Shown: positions 36,882 to 44,681 of the stretch, one piece after another
How the letters are laid out: the number at the start of each line of letters is the position of its first letter
Position numbering within the stretch: the stretch's first letter is position 1
Virus record (IMG/VR): IMGVR_UViG_3300017991_000048
Location: 62,001 to 126,000 of that record
Source of the DNA: a virus
Reading direction: 5' to 3' (one strand)
Length of the DNA stretch: 64,000 bases
Made by a program: the position numbers and the translations under genes
The notes under the pieces: generated by a model
Database searches by the model: none
What the model saw: the letters and a program-made list of their open reading frames with translations, nothing else
Told to the model about the DNA's origin: nothing

Positions 36882-37798
36882 AGAAGGGGCTGATTGACAC
36901 ATTCAAAAAGACGGGGCTGCGTTTGGAAGTCCTCGATGCCCCGATCCGTAAAGGGGCCGGTATGGAGAACATCGTCCAAATTGATATTCAGCGAGGACGC
37001 AAGAGCAACGAACTTCGTAATGAATGGTTCCGGTTGTTTCCGGGTAAGGACACCACCATTCAGGTTCGAGGCACTGACAAAAAATCAAAACAACTCGTTC
37101 TTCTGGTCAAGGAATCCAAACAAGAGTTCCAAGATGAAATAGCAGCCAGACAGATATTGAGAAAGAAGGACTGGAAAAAGAGGTTTTTGGATTCCAATCC
37201 TTCTGTTAACCCAAAGGATGTTATCGGTCGTAAAGGAGATCATATCATCATCAAAGGACACACCCAGGCTGAGACTCGCTACTTTTTGATGGGGGTAGAT
37301 GAGAGGCAATTGTTTATTGCCCAGTTGACCGGCCCCGCTACCAGTGTCCAGGGAGCCAGAAAGCTTTTGGGTAACACCGTCCAGTTTGCAGAAGGTAAAC
37401 GACGCGGTTCCAGTCTGGACAGGCAAGGTGAGTGGTTCTTTTTGGAAACGACCAGTGAACAACGTGAGACTTTGACCCGACTTCTCAGGGAAAAGAGGAT
37501 CGTTATTCAGAAAAAGCAAGTCATTGGGGATTTTATGAATCGAGGGGGAAACCCGCATACCGCTGATGAATTGATCCACATCAGTGATCAGTTCAATGAA
37601 CTTGGCCATAAAGATTCTAAAGAGCTACCGTTTCCGATTCGTGGGCGAAAGGTTTTTGTCCGTGGTCGCATTCGCCATGTGGATCATAAAACCATAAAGT
37701 TTAATCAGTGGAGAGAAGTGGTGGCTAACAATGAGGGAGCCACTGCCGCTGAAGCCCGTGGTAGATCTCGTGCCGCTGGCGTATTTTGGGTTGATTGA
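36878..37798 (+). CDS. 306-aa basic protein of unknown function
   Basis: ATGA overlap with the upstream gene. It is Lys/Arg-rich throughout, with a repeated R-G-x-x-D/S pattern and an internal similarity between residues about 20-90 and 190-270 (VVIQKKQ, ELIHISDQFNELGHKDSKEL). It ends ARGRSRAAGVFWVD. Likely nucleic-acid-associated by charge only. Not recognised. Confidence 0.65.
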   Translation: MKKGLIDTFKKTGLRLEVLDAPIRKGAGMENIVQIDIQRGRKSNELRNEWFRLFPGKDTTIQVRGTDKKSKQLVLLVKESKQEFQDEIAARQILRKKDWKKRFLDSNPSVNPKDVIGRKGDHIIIKGHTQAETRYFLMGVDERQLFIAQLTGPATSVQGARKLLGNTVQFAEGKRRGSSLDRQGEWFFLETTSEQRETLTRLLREKRIVIQKKQVIGDFMNRGGNPHTADELIHISDQFNELGHKDSKELPFPIRGRKVFVRGRIRHVDHKTIKFNQWREVVANNEGATAAEARGRSRAAGVFWVD

Positions 37799-38103
37799 TG
37801 ATTATTGATTTAGACACATTAGACGGGCAAGTTCTGGAAGCGGTACTAGAGTGTTTACCGAAATGTGACCACCGAATGACAAGTGATCCCTTTTGGCGAG
37901 GGGAAGCCGCTCGTAAAATCACTGATGCGGTGTTCGATCGCTTAGAGTCTATGGCTGTTTCTGACGCCTGGACGGAGCACTTTGATGTGGTCTCTCCTGA
38001 AATATCTCAAGAAAGAATAGCGGAACTTATAGAACAAGCCGCACCGGGGGTGGAGGAACTAAACAAGTCGCTTCAGAAAATGTATAAGCCCAAAAGAAGG
38101 TAG
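37798..38103 (+). CDS. Acidic helical protein
   Basis: Starts at the ATG in TGATG with the previous stop. 101 residues (MIIDLDTLDGQVLEAVLECL), with helices and a basic end (LQKMYKPKRR). No motif and no tag. Confidence 0.6.
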   Translation: MIIDLDTLDGQVLEAVLECLPKCDHRMTSDPFWRGEAARKITDAVFDRLESMAVSDAWTEHFDVVSPEISQERIAELIEQAAPGVEELNKSLQKMYKPKRR

Positions 38104-38105
38104 GG

Positions 38106-38525
38106 ATGGATTACTTTGATCACGTCAAAGAAGATGATCCAACAAACGCCCCGCGTGTCAAAAAAGTAGGCGACAACTACTGCCAGTGTTGTGGGACGGA
38201 CCCACGGAACTCGACTGGCGCTCCAGAAATCTGCCGCCAGTTACGTAAGGTAAACCTGGAACATGGACACCTGAGTCTTTGTGCTTGGTGTCACGAAGCT
38301 TTGCGAAGCTACTTTATTGACCCTTATAAAACAGAAGTTGTGCAACCCATGTGGGCCAAACTTGAAGCGGTTGAGGCTGCTATGGAAGCCGATTACACAG
38401 GGAGTAATGTCGGCATGGTGGCGCAAGAACAAGTTGAAAAAGAGCAATCCAGAAGAGAAGTGTTGGAAGTATTGCACTCAGCAATGCGAGATTTGGATTG
38501 GCAAGGCGGCGGTGAGCATAAATGA
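38106..38525 (+). CDS. Cys/His protein with tag-like N-terminus
   Basis: It starts MDYFDHVKEDDPTN, which mirrors the C-terminal tag (LWDHVKEDD) but at the N-terminus. CQCCGTDP, C and CAWCHEAL with nearby His suggest an HNH-like or zinc fold. A helical C-terminal half follows. The function is unknown. Confidence 0.6.
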   Translation: MDYFDHVKEDDPTNAPRVKKVGDNYCQCCGTDPRNSTGAPEICRQLRKVNLEHGHLSLCAWCHEALRSYFIDPYKTEVVQPMWAKLEAVEAAMEADYTGSNVGMVAQEQVEKEQSRREVLEVLHSAMRDLDWQGGGEHK

Positions 38526-38848
38526 TAGGAAAAACTGCGACCCAGGTTTACACCGAAGATGGTACAACAAATGTTATCTACCATGGAACGAAGGTTGTTA
38601 GTTTTAATAAAGAAGCGATCGAGTTGAACTCCGGAGGTCATCGGTCGGCTACCACAAAGAAAAGGATGAATGAAACGAGTGCCACGTATGACCTTGGCTT
38701 CAATGTGTATCAACTGCAAGGAGAGTGGTATATAACATTCAAAAACGAGACTTTTTTGTTCAAGGATTACATAGTCCTGAATAGAAACTGGAAGCCCAGA
38801 GCAAGCAAGTCCTTCAACTATTTTGACTGTGTAAGAGATGCTGAGTGA
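38522..38848 (+). CDS. Conserved phage protein with LNSGGHRSATTK motif
   Basis: HGTKVVSFNKEAIELNSGGH, then RSATTKKRMNETSATYDLGF and VYQLQGEWYITFK, match from memory a small family frequent in tailed phages (LNSGGWxTxTTKxRMNxxS...W-x-V-x-F). The activity is unknown. Unlike usual members it is followed by an extra tail ending YFDCVRDAE, faintly tag-like. Confidence 0.7.
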   Translation: MIGKTATQVYTEDGTTNVIYHGTKVVSFNKEAIELNSGGHRSATTKKRMNETSATYDLGFNVYQLQGEWYITFKNETFLFKDYIVLNRNWKPRASKSFNYFDCVRDAE

Positions 38849-39117
38849 ATTGTGTAATCTGTCAGAGAGCACCAGAGACGCTGGAAAAGCACCACTTTGA
38901 GGCGGGGCGCAAGAAAAAGAGTAATGATGGAATTATGGTTTGTCATCAGTGTGGCGACCAGTTACATTTGATGTTCACAAACCAAGAATTGAGGACGTGG
39001 TATAATACTGTAGAGAAAATCCTCGCAAGTCCAAAGATTCAGGGCTATATTAGGTGGGTCAAAGACAAACCTGTTGAAACCCATTTCACTATAAAACGGA
39101 AGAAAAGGAGGACGTGA
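38845..39117 (+). CDS. HNH-like zinc protein
   Basis: GTG start overlapping the previous stop. CVICQRAP, LEKHHFEAG, IMVCHQCGDQLHLMF: two CxxC pairs around an EKHH, the layout of compact HNH endonucleases (H-H ... C-x-x-C-x-x-x-L-H). Probable nuclease or nuclease-derived DNA-binding protein. Confidence 0.7.
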   Translation: MNCVICQRAPETLEKHHFEAGRKKKSNDGIMVCHQCGDQLHLMFTNQELRTWYNTVEKILASPKIQGYIRWVKDKPVETHFTIKRKKRRT

Positions 39118-39148
39118 TGGCTATCACAATCGTGCGGTGAGAGACCGC
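39117..39148 (+). other. Leader mini-ORF and hairpin before 39161
   Basis: TGATG begins a seven-codon frame (MAITIVR, stop at 39138-39140). It overlaps the hairpin GCGGT-GAGAG-ACCGC (39134-39148). AGGAGGTGAG follows for the next gene. It could couple or attenuate translation of the protein at 39161. Confidence 0.35.
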
Positions 39149-39160
39149 CAGGAGGTGAGT

Positions 39161-39322
39161 ATGAGCCATCATAAGAGGCGTCGGCCAAAGAAACGACGGG
39201 CCGGGTGTTTAATGTGCAAGCCATGGAAGCGGAACGGGCAAAACAATAGCATCGGGCAAAAATCTTGGCAGGATCAGAAAGCCAAGATCTCAGAGAAAGA
39301 GCAGTTGAAACAAATCGAATGA
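39161..39322 (+). CDS. Conserved small KRRAGCLMCKPWK protein
   Basis: 53 residues with an excellent ribosome-binding site (AGGAGGTGAG). HHKRRRPKKRRAGCLMCKPW is a motif seen, from memory, in a small conserved basic protein of many bacteria. A Cys pair in a basic patch suggests nucleic acid or metal binding. Function unknown. Confidence 0.7.
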   Translation: MSHHKRRRPKKRRAGCLMCKPWKRNGQNNSIGQKSWQDQKAKISEKEQLKQIE

Positions 39323-39329
39323 GGATCAG

Positions 39330-39665
39330 ATGGAATGGTTTTTGACTACCGTTGGCTGCATCGTCTTGTATGTACTCTTTAAGTTTACCCCGGCTAAGGT
39401 GGAAGCCGCTTTGCTACAGAGGCAACGGGAAACCATAAAGAGGTTAGACGATCAAATCAACCAACTTTTTGATGCTTGGGAAAAGGTTATCCGGTTCAAA
39501 AAGTTTGAGCTAAGCGTTAAGCTGGCAGCGGACGGGAAAGTTAAGCTTGTCGCTCGACATGAAGACCCTGTGTTGCAGGCGGAAGCTCAGGCTGAGGTGG
39601 ATGAGCTTCAGAAACTTTTGGATGAGATTAGAACGGGAAAAGAGAAGCGCGAGCGTATGAATTAG
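39330..39665 (+). CDS. Membrane-anchored coiled-coil protein
   Basis: One membrane helix (WFLTTVGCIVLYVLFKF) is followed by a long charged helix with heptads (QRQRETIKRLDDQINQLFDA; AEVDELQKLLDEIRTGKEK). 111 residues. No tag. Confidence 0.65.
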   Translation: MEWFLTTVGCIVLYVLFKFTPAKVEAALLQRQRETIKRLDDQINQLFDAWEKVIRFKKFELSVKLAADGKVKLVARHEDPVLQAEAQAEVDELQKLLDEIRTGKEKRERMN

Positions 39666-39667
39666 CA

Positions 39668-39871
39668 TTACCGTTTAGCTTTACCGCCACCATCATTCAA
39701 CATTAATGTCATATAGTGGTCGGCTATTTTGATGCTTACTCTCCAGGGAGATCCCATGTCTACCTCTTTCGGCACAAAGCCTTTCGGCCACTGCCCAGTT
39801 TCCGTTAGTGTGCGAAAAGCCCGGAGGTGTTCTTTGTTTGAGGGGTCAAACCATTCATACAGCGTCGGCAT
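39668..39871 (-). CDS. Small protein of unknown function
   Basis: 67 residues; MPTLYEWFDPSNKEHLRAFR is helical and the rest beta-rich, with a Gly/Lys end (NDGGGKAKR). Convergent with the preceding gene, 2 bases apart. Confidence 0.55.
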   Translation of the reverse strand: MPTLYEWFDPSNKEHLRAFRTLTETGQWPKGFVPKEVDMGSPWRVSIKIADHYMTLMLNDGGGKAKR

Positions 39872-39876
39872 CGTAC

Positions 39877-40095
39877 CTATTCATCTTCGAGCACTTCTCT
39901 AAGGATTGCCCACTGGCGTAATCCTTTGCCTCTCTCAAAGTCTACTTTCAATATACGCTTACCTTGAACTATTCTAGCTGTCCATGTGCCGGTTATTCCA
40001 AGGGGTGGGATCATTTCTTTGATCGTATCGCCACCGCCATACCGGTTTCTTATAAAACACCGCGCCCTGCTCCATTCAACAGATCCCATAATCAA
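39877..40095 (-). CDS. Small basic protein
   Basis: 72 residues. CFIRNRYGGGDTIKEMIPPLG and VDFERGKGLRQWAILREVLE suggest a small SH3- or KOW-like barrel, but no family is certain. Overlaps the upstream gene by 4 bases. Confidence 0.55.
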   Translation of the reverse strand: MIMGSVEWSRARCFIRNRYGGGDTIKEMIPPLGITGTWTARIVQGKRILKVDFERGKGLRQWAILREVLEDE

Positions 40096-40325
40096 TCAAA
40101 ACTCTGGTCTACAAATTCTCCCACTTCTATATCTTTTTTAGACTCATAGACCGCATTGAAAATCTTGGCTATTTTTATAGCCGCTTTTACCTGTTCAACT
40201 ATAAAGCTCTTTTCTACATCCTTCCATTCCCTCTGATCTTTGTAACCATTTTTGGTAGGCCATTCGAAGTTATTCAAAAATATCTTCACAACCAGTTCCC
40301 TGTCCTCTTTACTCATCTTTACCAT
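40092..40325 (-). CDS. Small helical protein
   Basis: 77 residues, starting MVKMSKEDRELVVKIFLNNF, Lys-rich helices and an acidic end (DIEVGEFVDQSFD). No motif. Confidence 0.55.
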   Translation of the reverse strand: MVKMSKEDRELVVKIFLNNFEWPTKNGYKDQREWKDVEKSFIVEQVKAAIKIAKIFNAVYESKKDIEVGEFVDQSFD

Positions 40326-40534
40326 CCGTGTTTCTTTTCCATGTGTTCTATGTATTGTGTTAGATTACTGAATTTCATACTGGCTTTTCGGCACTTCGTT
40401 CTCCTGCAAGGTATTTGGACCACGACTCCTTTGTCGATTGCCAAGTGGTGACAATCGATGGGGTCTTTAAGTGGTTTACATATTGGACAGATCCAGACAT
40501 CAACGCCCCATGGTGTGTTCGTACAGGTCGGCAA
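40319..40534 (-). CDS. Zinc-finger-like protein
   Basis: 71 residues: CPICKP, then C, CRRTKC and a final IEHMEKKH. The C-x-x-C...H-x4-H arrangement resembles a C2H2-type finger at the C-terminus, which is uncommon in phages. No tag. Confidence 0.6.
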   Translation of the reverse strand: MPTCTNTPWGVDVWICPICKPLKDPIDCHHLAIDKGVVVQIPCRRTKCRKASMKFSNLTQYIEHMEKKHGW

Positions 40535-40535
40535 C

Positions 40536-41120
40536 TCATTCTTTCAGGTGGTCATACAGTGTGAGAACAGGGGAGCCGCACTTGAAACACCGGAGCCTTA
40601 CCTCAGCTTTTGAAGACCCGGCGACAATAGTTTTGGAATGATCACAGCCTGGGAGAGCCGAAATCGCGTTTTGGATATCTTCTTCGGTCGCATCTGTGAT
40701 ACTTTTATCCGGACGCAATACCCTAAACACTGACCGTTCGCTCTCTAAGTATAAAACAGGTATATTGATCAGCGGGTAATTCAGTGTTACCGGCTTTGCG
40801 AGGGGCGAGTACCCTTCCAATATAAGGGTGAATCTTTCAACGGTTACAAGCGTTCCCATTGGACTACGGGCCTGTACAATGGCTTTTGAGTCTGGTTCGG
40901 TTACGTGGATAGTGTCTTCTGCGGTTATAAAATCACCCTCGCAGACAACCTGCCCTTCAAAAAGAACGCGAATTGCTGGTTTGATTGGCTCAAAGCTCTC
41001 AACCCCAACCTGTAAATAGTAAGGACCGGGCGGAACATCGAATGGGGCCACAATAAGAACATCAACCCACGTGGTAGAAGTCGTGGAAAAAACCACATCG
41101 GTTTCCGCTAGTCGCCGCAT
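40536..41120 (-). CDS. Beta-structured protein with zinc ribbon and LYDHL tag
   Basis: The first 130 residues are Val/Ile/Pro-rich strands (VDVLIVAPFDVPPGPYYLQV), like a small beta sandwich. Then a helix, CFKCGS and the tag VLTLYDHLKE (Tyr replacing Trp). A minus-strand GGTGTAATATG element lies 6 bases upstream of the start. Confidence 0.7.
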   Translation of the reverse strand: MRRLAETDVVFSTTSTTWVDVLIVAPFDVPPGPYYLQVGVESFEPIKPAIRVLFEGQVVCEGDFITAEDTIHVTEPDSKAIVQARSPMGTLVTVERFTLILEGYSPLAKPVTLNYPLINIPVLYLESERSVFRVLRPDKSITDATEEDIQNAISALPGCDHSKTIVAGSSKAEVRLRCFKCGSPVLTLYDHLKE

Positions 41121-41126
41121 GTTTAC

Positions 41127-41171
41127 ATATTACACCGAAATCTGTTGAATACCAGTAAGATTCGGTGTAAT
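41127..41171. promoter_or_regulatory. Divergent promoter pair
   Basis: Minus-strand CGGTGTAATATG (for 41120) and plus-strand TTCGGTGTAATTATA (for 41180) face away from each other; both lie within about 10 bases of their start codons. Confidence 0.55.
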
Positions 41172-41179
41172 TATACCCT

Positions 41180-41677
41180 ATGATTGTCAATTTGCTTGGG
41201 CCACAGGTAGTTGTTCATCCCTATGCCGACCAGGGACGGGAAACTATTAGCGTTCTGGCATATGACACCCGTCAAAGTGTTGTCGGAATGTATGACGGCC
41301 TAGTTTATGAAGAAAGGGTACGGACTGAGGAGGAGCTTGGTTGGAACACAGAAATACGAGAATTCCCATACTTTGATAAATTGGATGATCACTGTATTAT
41401 TGTGGATGACATCATACGCACAAATATAGTGCTAAACGGAGGGCCGCGTATTTTTAGATGCCACCACGAATGGCGAGAGGCTGAAGCACGAAGAGACCCA
41501 GATAGCAAAGTCATATCAGGCAATCAGAGGGCCGTTACACTTAAGCTACAAGACGGAATGCTTGCCGTCCAGGAGGGTAATAAGAAACGCACTACCATTA
41601 TTGTTATGGATCTCGCTCTCGAACTCGAACTCAAGAATCCTGAAGAGCAAGACCTTTGGGATCATTTAGTCTCTTGA
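41180..41677 (+). CDS. Protein with LWDHL tag
   Basis: 165 residues. Beta-rich first half (ETISVLAYDTRQSVVGMYDG), an acidic middle with one Cys, and the end EEQDLWDHLVS. The ATG is 9 bases after a promoter element. No known domain. Confidence 0.7.
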   Translation: MIVNLLGPQVVVHPYADQGRETISVLAYDTRQSVVGMYDGLVYEERVRTEEELGWNTEIREFPYFDKLDDHCIIVDDIIRTNIVLNGGPRIFRCHHEWREAEARRDPDSKVISGNQRAVTLKLQDGMLAVQEGNKKRTTIIVMDLALELELKNPEEQDLWDHLVS

Positions 41678-41688
41678 AGGGTACACAG

Positions 41689-42054
41689 ATGGGCGAACTT
41701 ATTAAGATTGAAGACTGGCAAAGACCCATTCGGATAGGGGTAGCGGAGCCGGGAAAGTTCACCGTTCAAGGCGAACCTGTTGTTATCGCCCCCAAAATCG
41801 TGAGCCTCAGGTGTCTTGAGTGTGGAAAGACATTGGCGTCCATAGATGCGAAAATGGACTTTACGGACTTACCACCAAACCTACATGCCCTTTTCGTCAA
41901 CATGCTCATGCAAACGGGGGAACATAGTGACTGCCCAAAGACACTCAAAAAACCGAAATTGGTTCATTCATCAAAAGAGAAACCAACAAAATGGGCAAAG
42001 TTTATAGGCTGGTTACGTAGGCTAGTTGCTCTACGAAGATCCGTGGTGAGATAA
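41689..42054 (+). CDS. Small protein with CxxC and basic end
   Basis: 121 residues: CLECGKTLASID is a lone ribbon half, followed by a helix (LHALFVNMLMQTGEHSDC) and a Lys/Arg-rich C-terminus (WLRRLVALRRSVVR). No tag. The ATG at 41689 follows AAGGG. Confidence 0.6.
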   Translation: MGELIKIEDWQRPIRIGVAEPGKFTVQGEPVVIAPKIVSLRCLECGKTLASIDAKMDFTDLPPNLHALFVNMLMQTGEHSDCPKTLKKPKLVHSSKEKPTKWAKFIGWLRRLVALRRSVVR

Positions 42055-42494
42055 TGCCGACTTTCGATCTCACTGCTGATCAACACGCTGCGCTGAAAGC
42101 TCTTAGGTGGCTTTATGACGGTTCTGAAGATCAGCGGAGGACAGGGCGTTCGACTGTATTGGCCCTGAGTTATCTTCACCGGCTGCTTGTGAATCCGGGC
42201 CAATGGATTTCAATACACGATCACCATCTGACACGCATGTCTGGCGAATTTCTAGGTGGCATTATTATACGGTTGGCGAAGGAAGCTGGCATACGTAGTG
42301 AAAGCATCGAGCGACGACAATATACGGGGCTGGAGCTACGTTTCAGCCAACACAGCCATGTCTCTCGTCAGACATGGGCTGCACTTACCACGTTCGGACT
42401 TTTGGATAAGATACCAGGGGACTTACGAGAGCCGCCTGACATTGACTTGACAGAGACTACGCTCTGGGATCATTTGTCAGCAGACGGTGATTAG
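42054..42494 (+). CDS. Protein with ATPase-like start and LWDHL tag
   Basis: RRTGRSTVLALSYLHRL (about 28-44) resembles the G-R-S/T phosphate-contact segment of short P-loop-like phage proteins, but no Walker B is clear. It ends TTLWDHLSADGD. The function is uncertain. Last bases overlap the convergent gene. Confidence 0.65.
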   Translation: MPTFDLTADQHAALKALRWLYDGSEDQRRTGRSTVLALSYLHRLLVNPGQWISIHDHHLTRMSGEFLGGIIIRLAKEAGIRSESIERRQYTGLELRFSQHSHVSRQTWAALTTFGLLDKIPGDLREPPDIDLTETTLWDHLSADGD

Positions 42495-42727
42495 TCCAGT
42501 TCGACGCCCTCCCCTGCTTTGGTTAGAACATACTTGTAACTGGCTACTTTGTTCTTTGCCCCCGTTGGAAGCTTTTTGACAAAACCACGCTTTTCGAGTG
42601 ACTCCATGATCTTTTCGGTGCCTGAAACGGTGTCCCAATACCAGCCAACGTGTGGCCACCATTCCTTCCATTTGCTTTGTTGGAGGTGGCGCAAAACTTC
42701 GAGTTGGTTTTTCCCTAATGATCGCAT
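42491..42727 (-). CDS. Winged-helix-like protein
   Basis: 78 residues: LGKNQLEVLRHLQQSKW, then TEKIMESLEKRGFVKKLPTG and YKYVLTKAGEGVELD, follow the helix-helix-wing pattern of MarR/PadR-type DNA-binding domains. Likely a local regulator. Confidence 0.65.
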   Translation of the reverse strand: MRSLGKNQLEVLRHLQQSKWKEWWPHVGWYWDTVSGTEKIMESLEKRGFVKKLPTGAKNKVASYKYVLTKAGEGVELD

Positions 42728-43146
42728 AGCTTGTCGAGTAGTTTTTCGAACTTGATCAGTTCATCTTTTTCGATGTGAACCCCGGCGCTTCTGTAATAAG
42801 TTACCGCAACCCCAAGGTCCGCAAGTTTGATTACAACTCGGTGAGCCGTTTTTTTCCACGCTTCCCACTGGCGGGTTTCAGCTTCTTGTTCAGCGAGATA
42901 CTTCGGGGTAATAAGGACCAAATACTCATAGCCCTTTCTTCCCCAACGATGAATCTTTTTCTCTGAGAGAGCTTTATTGAGAGCTTTATTAGCGGTGGTC
43001 TGACTGCAATCCACTTTGTCGCAAACGGCGTCTATCAGCGTTGAACGCGCACTCGTCTTTCCCTTGAGTTTTGGGTGCTCGTATGAACCCAAAAACTCAA
43101 TCAGAAAATCATAGGCTTTGTCTACTTTGGTCACTTTGTCTCCCAT
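42715..43146 (-). CDS. Possible HTH protein
   Basis: 143 residues. AVCDKVDCSQTTANKALNKALSEKKIHRWG looks like a helix-turn-helix with wing, after which comes a helical half (EAETRQWEAWKKTAHRVVIK). Overlaps the next regulator, suggesting a regulator pair. Confidence 0.55.
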   Translation of the reverse strand: MGDKVTKVDKAYDFLIEFLGSYEHPKLKGKTSARSTLIDAVCDKVDCSQTTANKALNKALSEKKIHRWGRKGYEYLVLITPKYLAEQEAETRQWEAWKKTAHRVVIKLADLGVAVTYYRSAGVHIEKDELIKFEKLLDKLCDH

Positions 43147-43427
43147 TCGCCGTTTGAAAAAACATGGATAACGTTACGTTCTTGTTGATGAACACGGTGC
43201 CAAAACCCAGCAGGAGCCTCGATACCCATACTTTGAAGCTGGGCCTCTAACCGGTCGGTGCCCTCAAAATCCTCTCGGTCCGGATGATCCATGGCACTCC
43301 AGATAACTTCGTCATCAGCGTCCAGGTCGAAGACCGTGAGAAAATAATTACCCACAGGGTTATCCCACCCTGCCATTACCTCAGCTTGCCGCCCTTCGTA
43401 TGTGGTTTTGAAAAGTACTTGGCTCAT
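43131..43427 (-). CDS. Small protein of unknown function
   Basis: 98 residues, beta-rich and acidic (GNYFLTVFDLDADDEVIWSA). No Cys or tag. Overlaps both neighbours. Confidence 0.6.
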   Translation of the reverse strand: MSQVLFKTTYEGRQAEVMAGWDNPVGNYFLTVFDLDADDEVIWSAMDHPDREDFEGTDRLEAQLQSMGIEAPAGFWHRVHQQERNVIHVFSNGEWETK

Positions 43428-43723
43428 TTTATACTCTTCCTTGGAATTTCAGGCACCGGTTCAGTGATAGGTTTGAACACACCATAGCCTTGACTTTCGT
43501 ACATGAAATTGTCTCCAGCGATATACATCATGGCGTTTGAGGCGGCTCTTACTTTACACAGGAAAAAATCCGGTTTAAATAGCGGGTTGTCAGCCTTCTT
43601 GAAACGGTCGCCGTAAAAAAGATACAGCCCCGGTTCAGTAGGCCATTCCTCAGACCACTCATCGCTGACGGGAACGCCAACAGCGCGGGAATACTCTTTG
43701 TCTTTTGGATCTCCTATAGTCAT
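43424..43723 (-). CDS. Small protein of unknown function
   Basis: 99 residues with EEWPTEPGLYLFYGDRFKKA, a W-P-x-x-P-G-x-Y-W-type segment common in small phage proteins, then a beta-rich part. Function unknown. Confidence 0.6.
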   Translation of the reverse strand: MTIGDPKDKEYSRAVGVPVSDEWSEEWPTEPGLYLFYGDRFKKADNPLFKPDFFLCKVRAASNAMMYIAGDNFMYESQGYGVFKPITEPVPEIPRKSIK

Positions 43724-43739
43724 TTACTCACCTCAATAC

Positions 43740-43952
43740 TTATTCAACATTTGCGTACTTCATTGCGGTTTGAATCAGTCGGTCATAGTCACCGGATTTT
43801 GATTCGGTGAGGTATGTGTCTATGACCGACTGAGGCACACCGGCTCTTCGGAGTGCCTTTTTTACGAGGCCCATGATCATGTAAGCATTGCCGTCATGGT
43901 CTGACAAGTTGACCGCAGGCTTTTCGATTTCTGTTCCAGGCACGTATTCCAT
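43740..43952 (-). CDS. Conserved-looking small protein
   Basis: The ATG at 43952 is preceded by AAGGGAAGGG. LSDHDGNAYMIMGLVKKALR, then AGVPQSVIDTYLTESKSGDY, is a pattern known from small phage/bacterial proteins (D-G-N-A-f-x-I-l-g-x-v-x-x-A-L-x-x-A-G). Activity unknown. Confidence 0.7.
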   Translation of the reverse strand: MEYVPGTEIEKPAVNLSDHDGNAYMIMGLVKKALRRAGVPQSVIDTYLTESKSGDYDRLIQTAMKYANVE

Positions 43953-43953
43953 A

Positions 43954-44001
43954 TTACCCTTCCCTTTCGTTGGCACGGACCATGATGCGACGGAGCTTCA
44001 T
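43954..44001 (-). CDS. Possible 15-aa mini-ORF
   Basis: MKLRRIMVRANEREG, ending one base before the next start codon. It fills most of the gap to the gene at 44025. It may be a leader peptide; little else supports it. Confidence 0.25.
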   Translation of the reverse strand: MKLRRIMVRANEREG

Positions 44002-44024
44002 CTGTCTGTTTGATTAGCTCGAAC

Positions 44025-44582
44025 TTATCCCCTTGTTACCGCTTCAGATTCCAGCAGCACTTCGGCTTTCAGTCTCTCCACCCGCTCAACACAAAAACCA
44101 ATATGCCCGCAGTTTACGCACTTGCAAAACTTGTTCTCGACACCGACACCTTTCGGGGTTGATTGCATTTCATCCCAATCCTCTTTCAAACTATCCCACT
44201 CCCGCTTCAACCTCACGTTCTCGGCGCGGAGTTCTTTGTTTGTCTGGTATTCCTTTTTGAACTGAGCGAGATACTCATCCCGTTCCTTTTCTGCCTTTTC
44301 CGTCATTACTACCTGATGCGCTGTTACTTCTGCTCTCAACTCTGCGTCGTTCTCTTCCTCGATACGCTCTATGTACGTATCAGGGTCACCTGATTGCAAC
44401 TTGCGGTCATACTCTTCGAGTTCAGCGACTCGATATTTTGCCTCATCCCGCTCCTTGCGCGTTGCGTCTAGTTCTTTTTGCAGTACTGCGTTTTTCCCTT
44501 TCCATGTAGTATGCACATACTCAAGTTGATCACCTAAACTTTTGATTTCCGCTTTTAGTTTGTTCATTTCTTTATGATTCAT
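44025..44582 (-). CDS. Long coiled-coil protein with C-terminal zinc knuckle
   Basis: 185 residues, coiled coil from residue 1 to about 150 (LKAEIKSLGDQLEYVHTTW; RDEAKYRVAELEEYDRKLQ), then CKCVNCGHIGFC, a four-Cys knuckle. The build is similar to EWRP-family proteins but reversed and untagged. Possibly a scaffold. Confidence 0.65.
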   Translation of the reverse strand: MNHKEMNKLKAEIKSLGDQLEYVHTTWKGKNAVLQKELDATRKERDEAKYRVAELEEYDRKLQSGDPDTYIERIEEENDAELRAEVTAHQVVMTEKAEKERDEYLAQFKKEYQTNKELRAENVRLKREWDSLKEDWDEMQSTPKGVGVENKFCKCVNCGHIGFCVERVERLKAEVLLESEAVTRG

Positions 44583-44594
44583 CGGCCAGTCCTT

Positions 44595-44681
44595 TCAGGG
44601 GCATGCGTCGTAGCTCTTACCAGCCATCGTCGTTATGGGAGTTGTCAGAACGAACACGTCACCGGGCTTCGGGTGTACCAT
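44595..44681 (-). CDS. 28-aa microprotein
   Basis: The ATG shares its A with the stop of DNA polymerase X (TGATG), with GAGGTGAG just upstream. The product MVHPKPGDVFVLTTPITTM... ends in Cys-Pro. The PGDVFVLTTP segment reads like a real folded hairpin. It has been missed by length cut-offs. Confidence 0.5.
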   Translation of the reverse strand: MVHPKPGDVFVLTTPITTMAGKSYDACP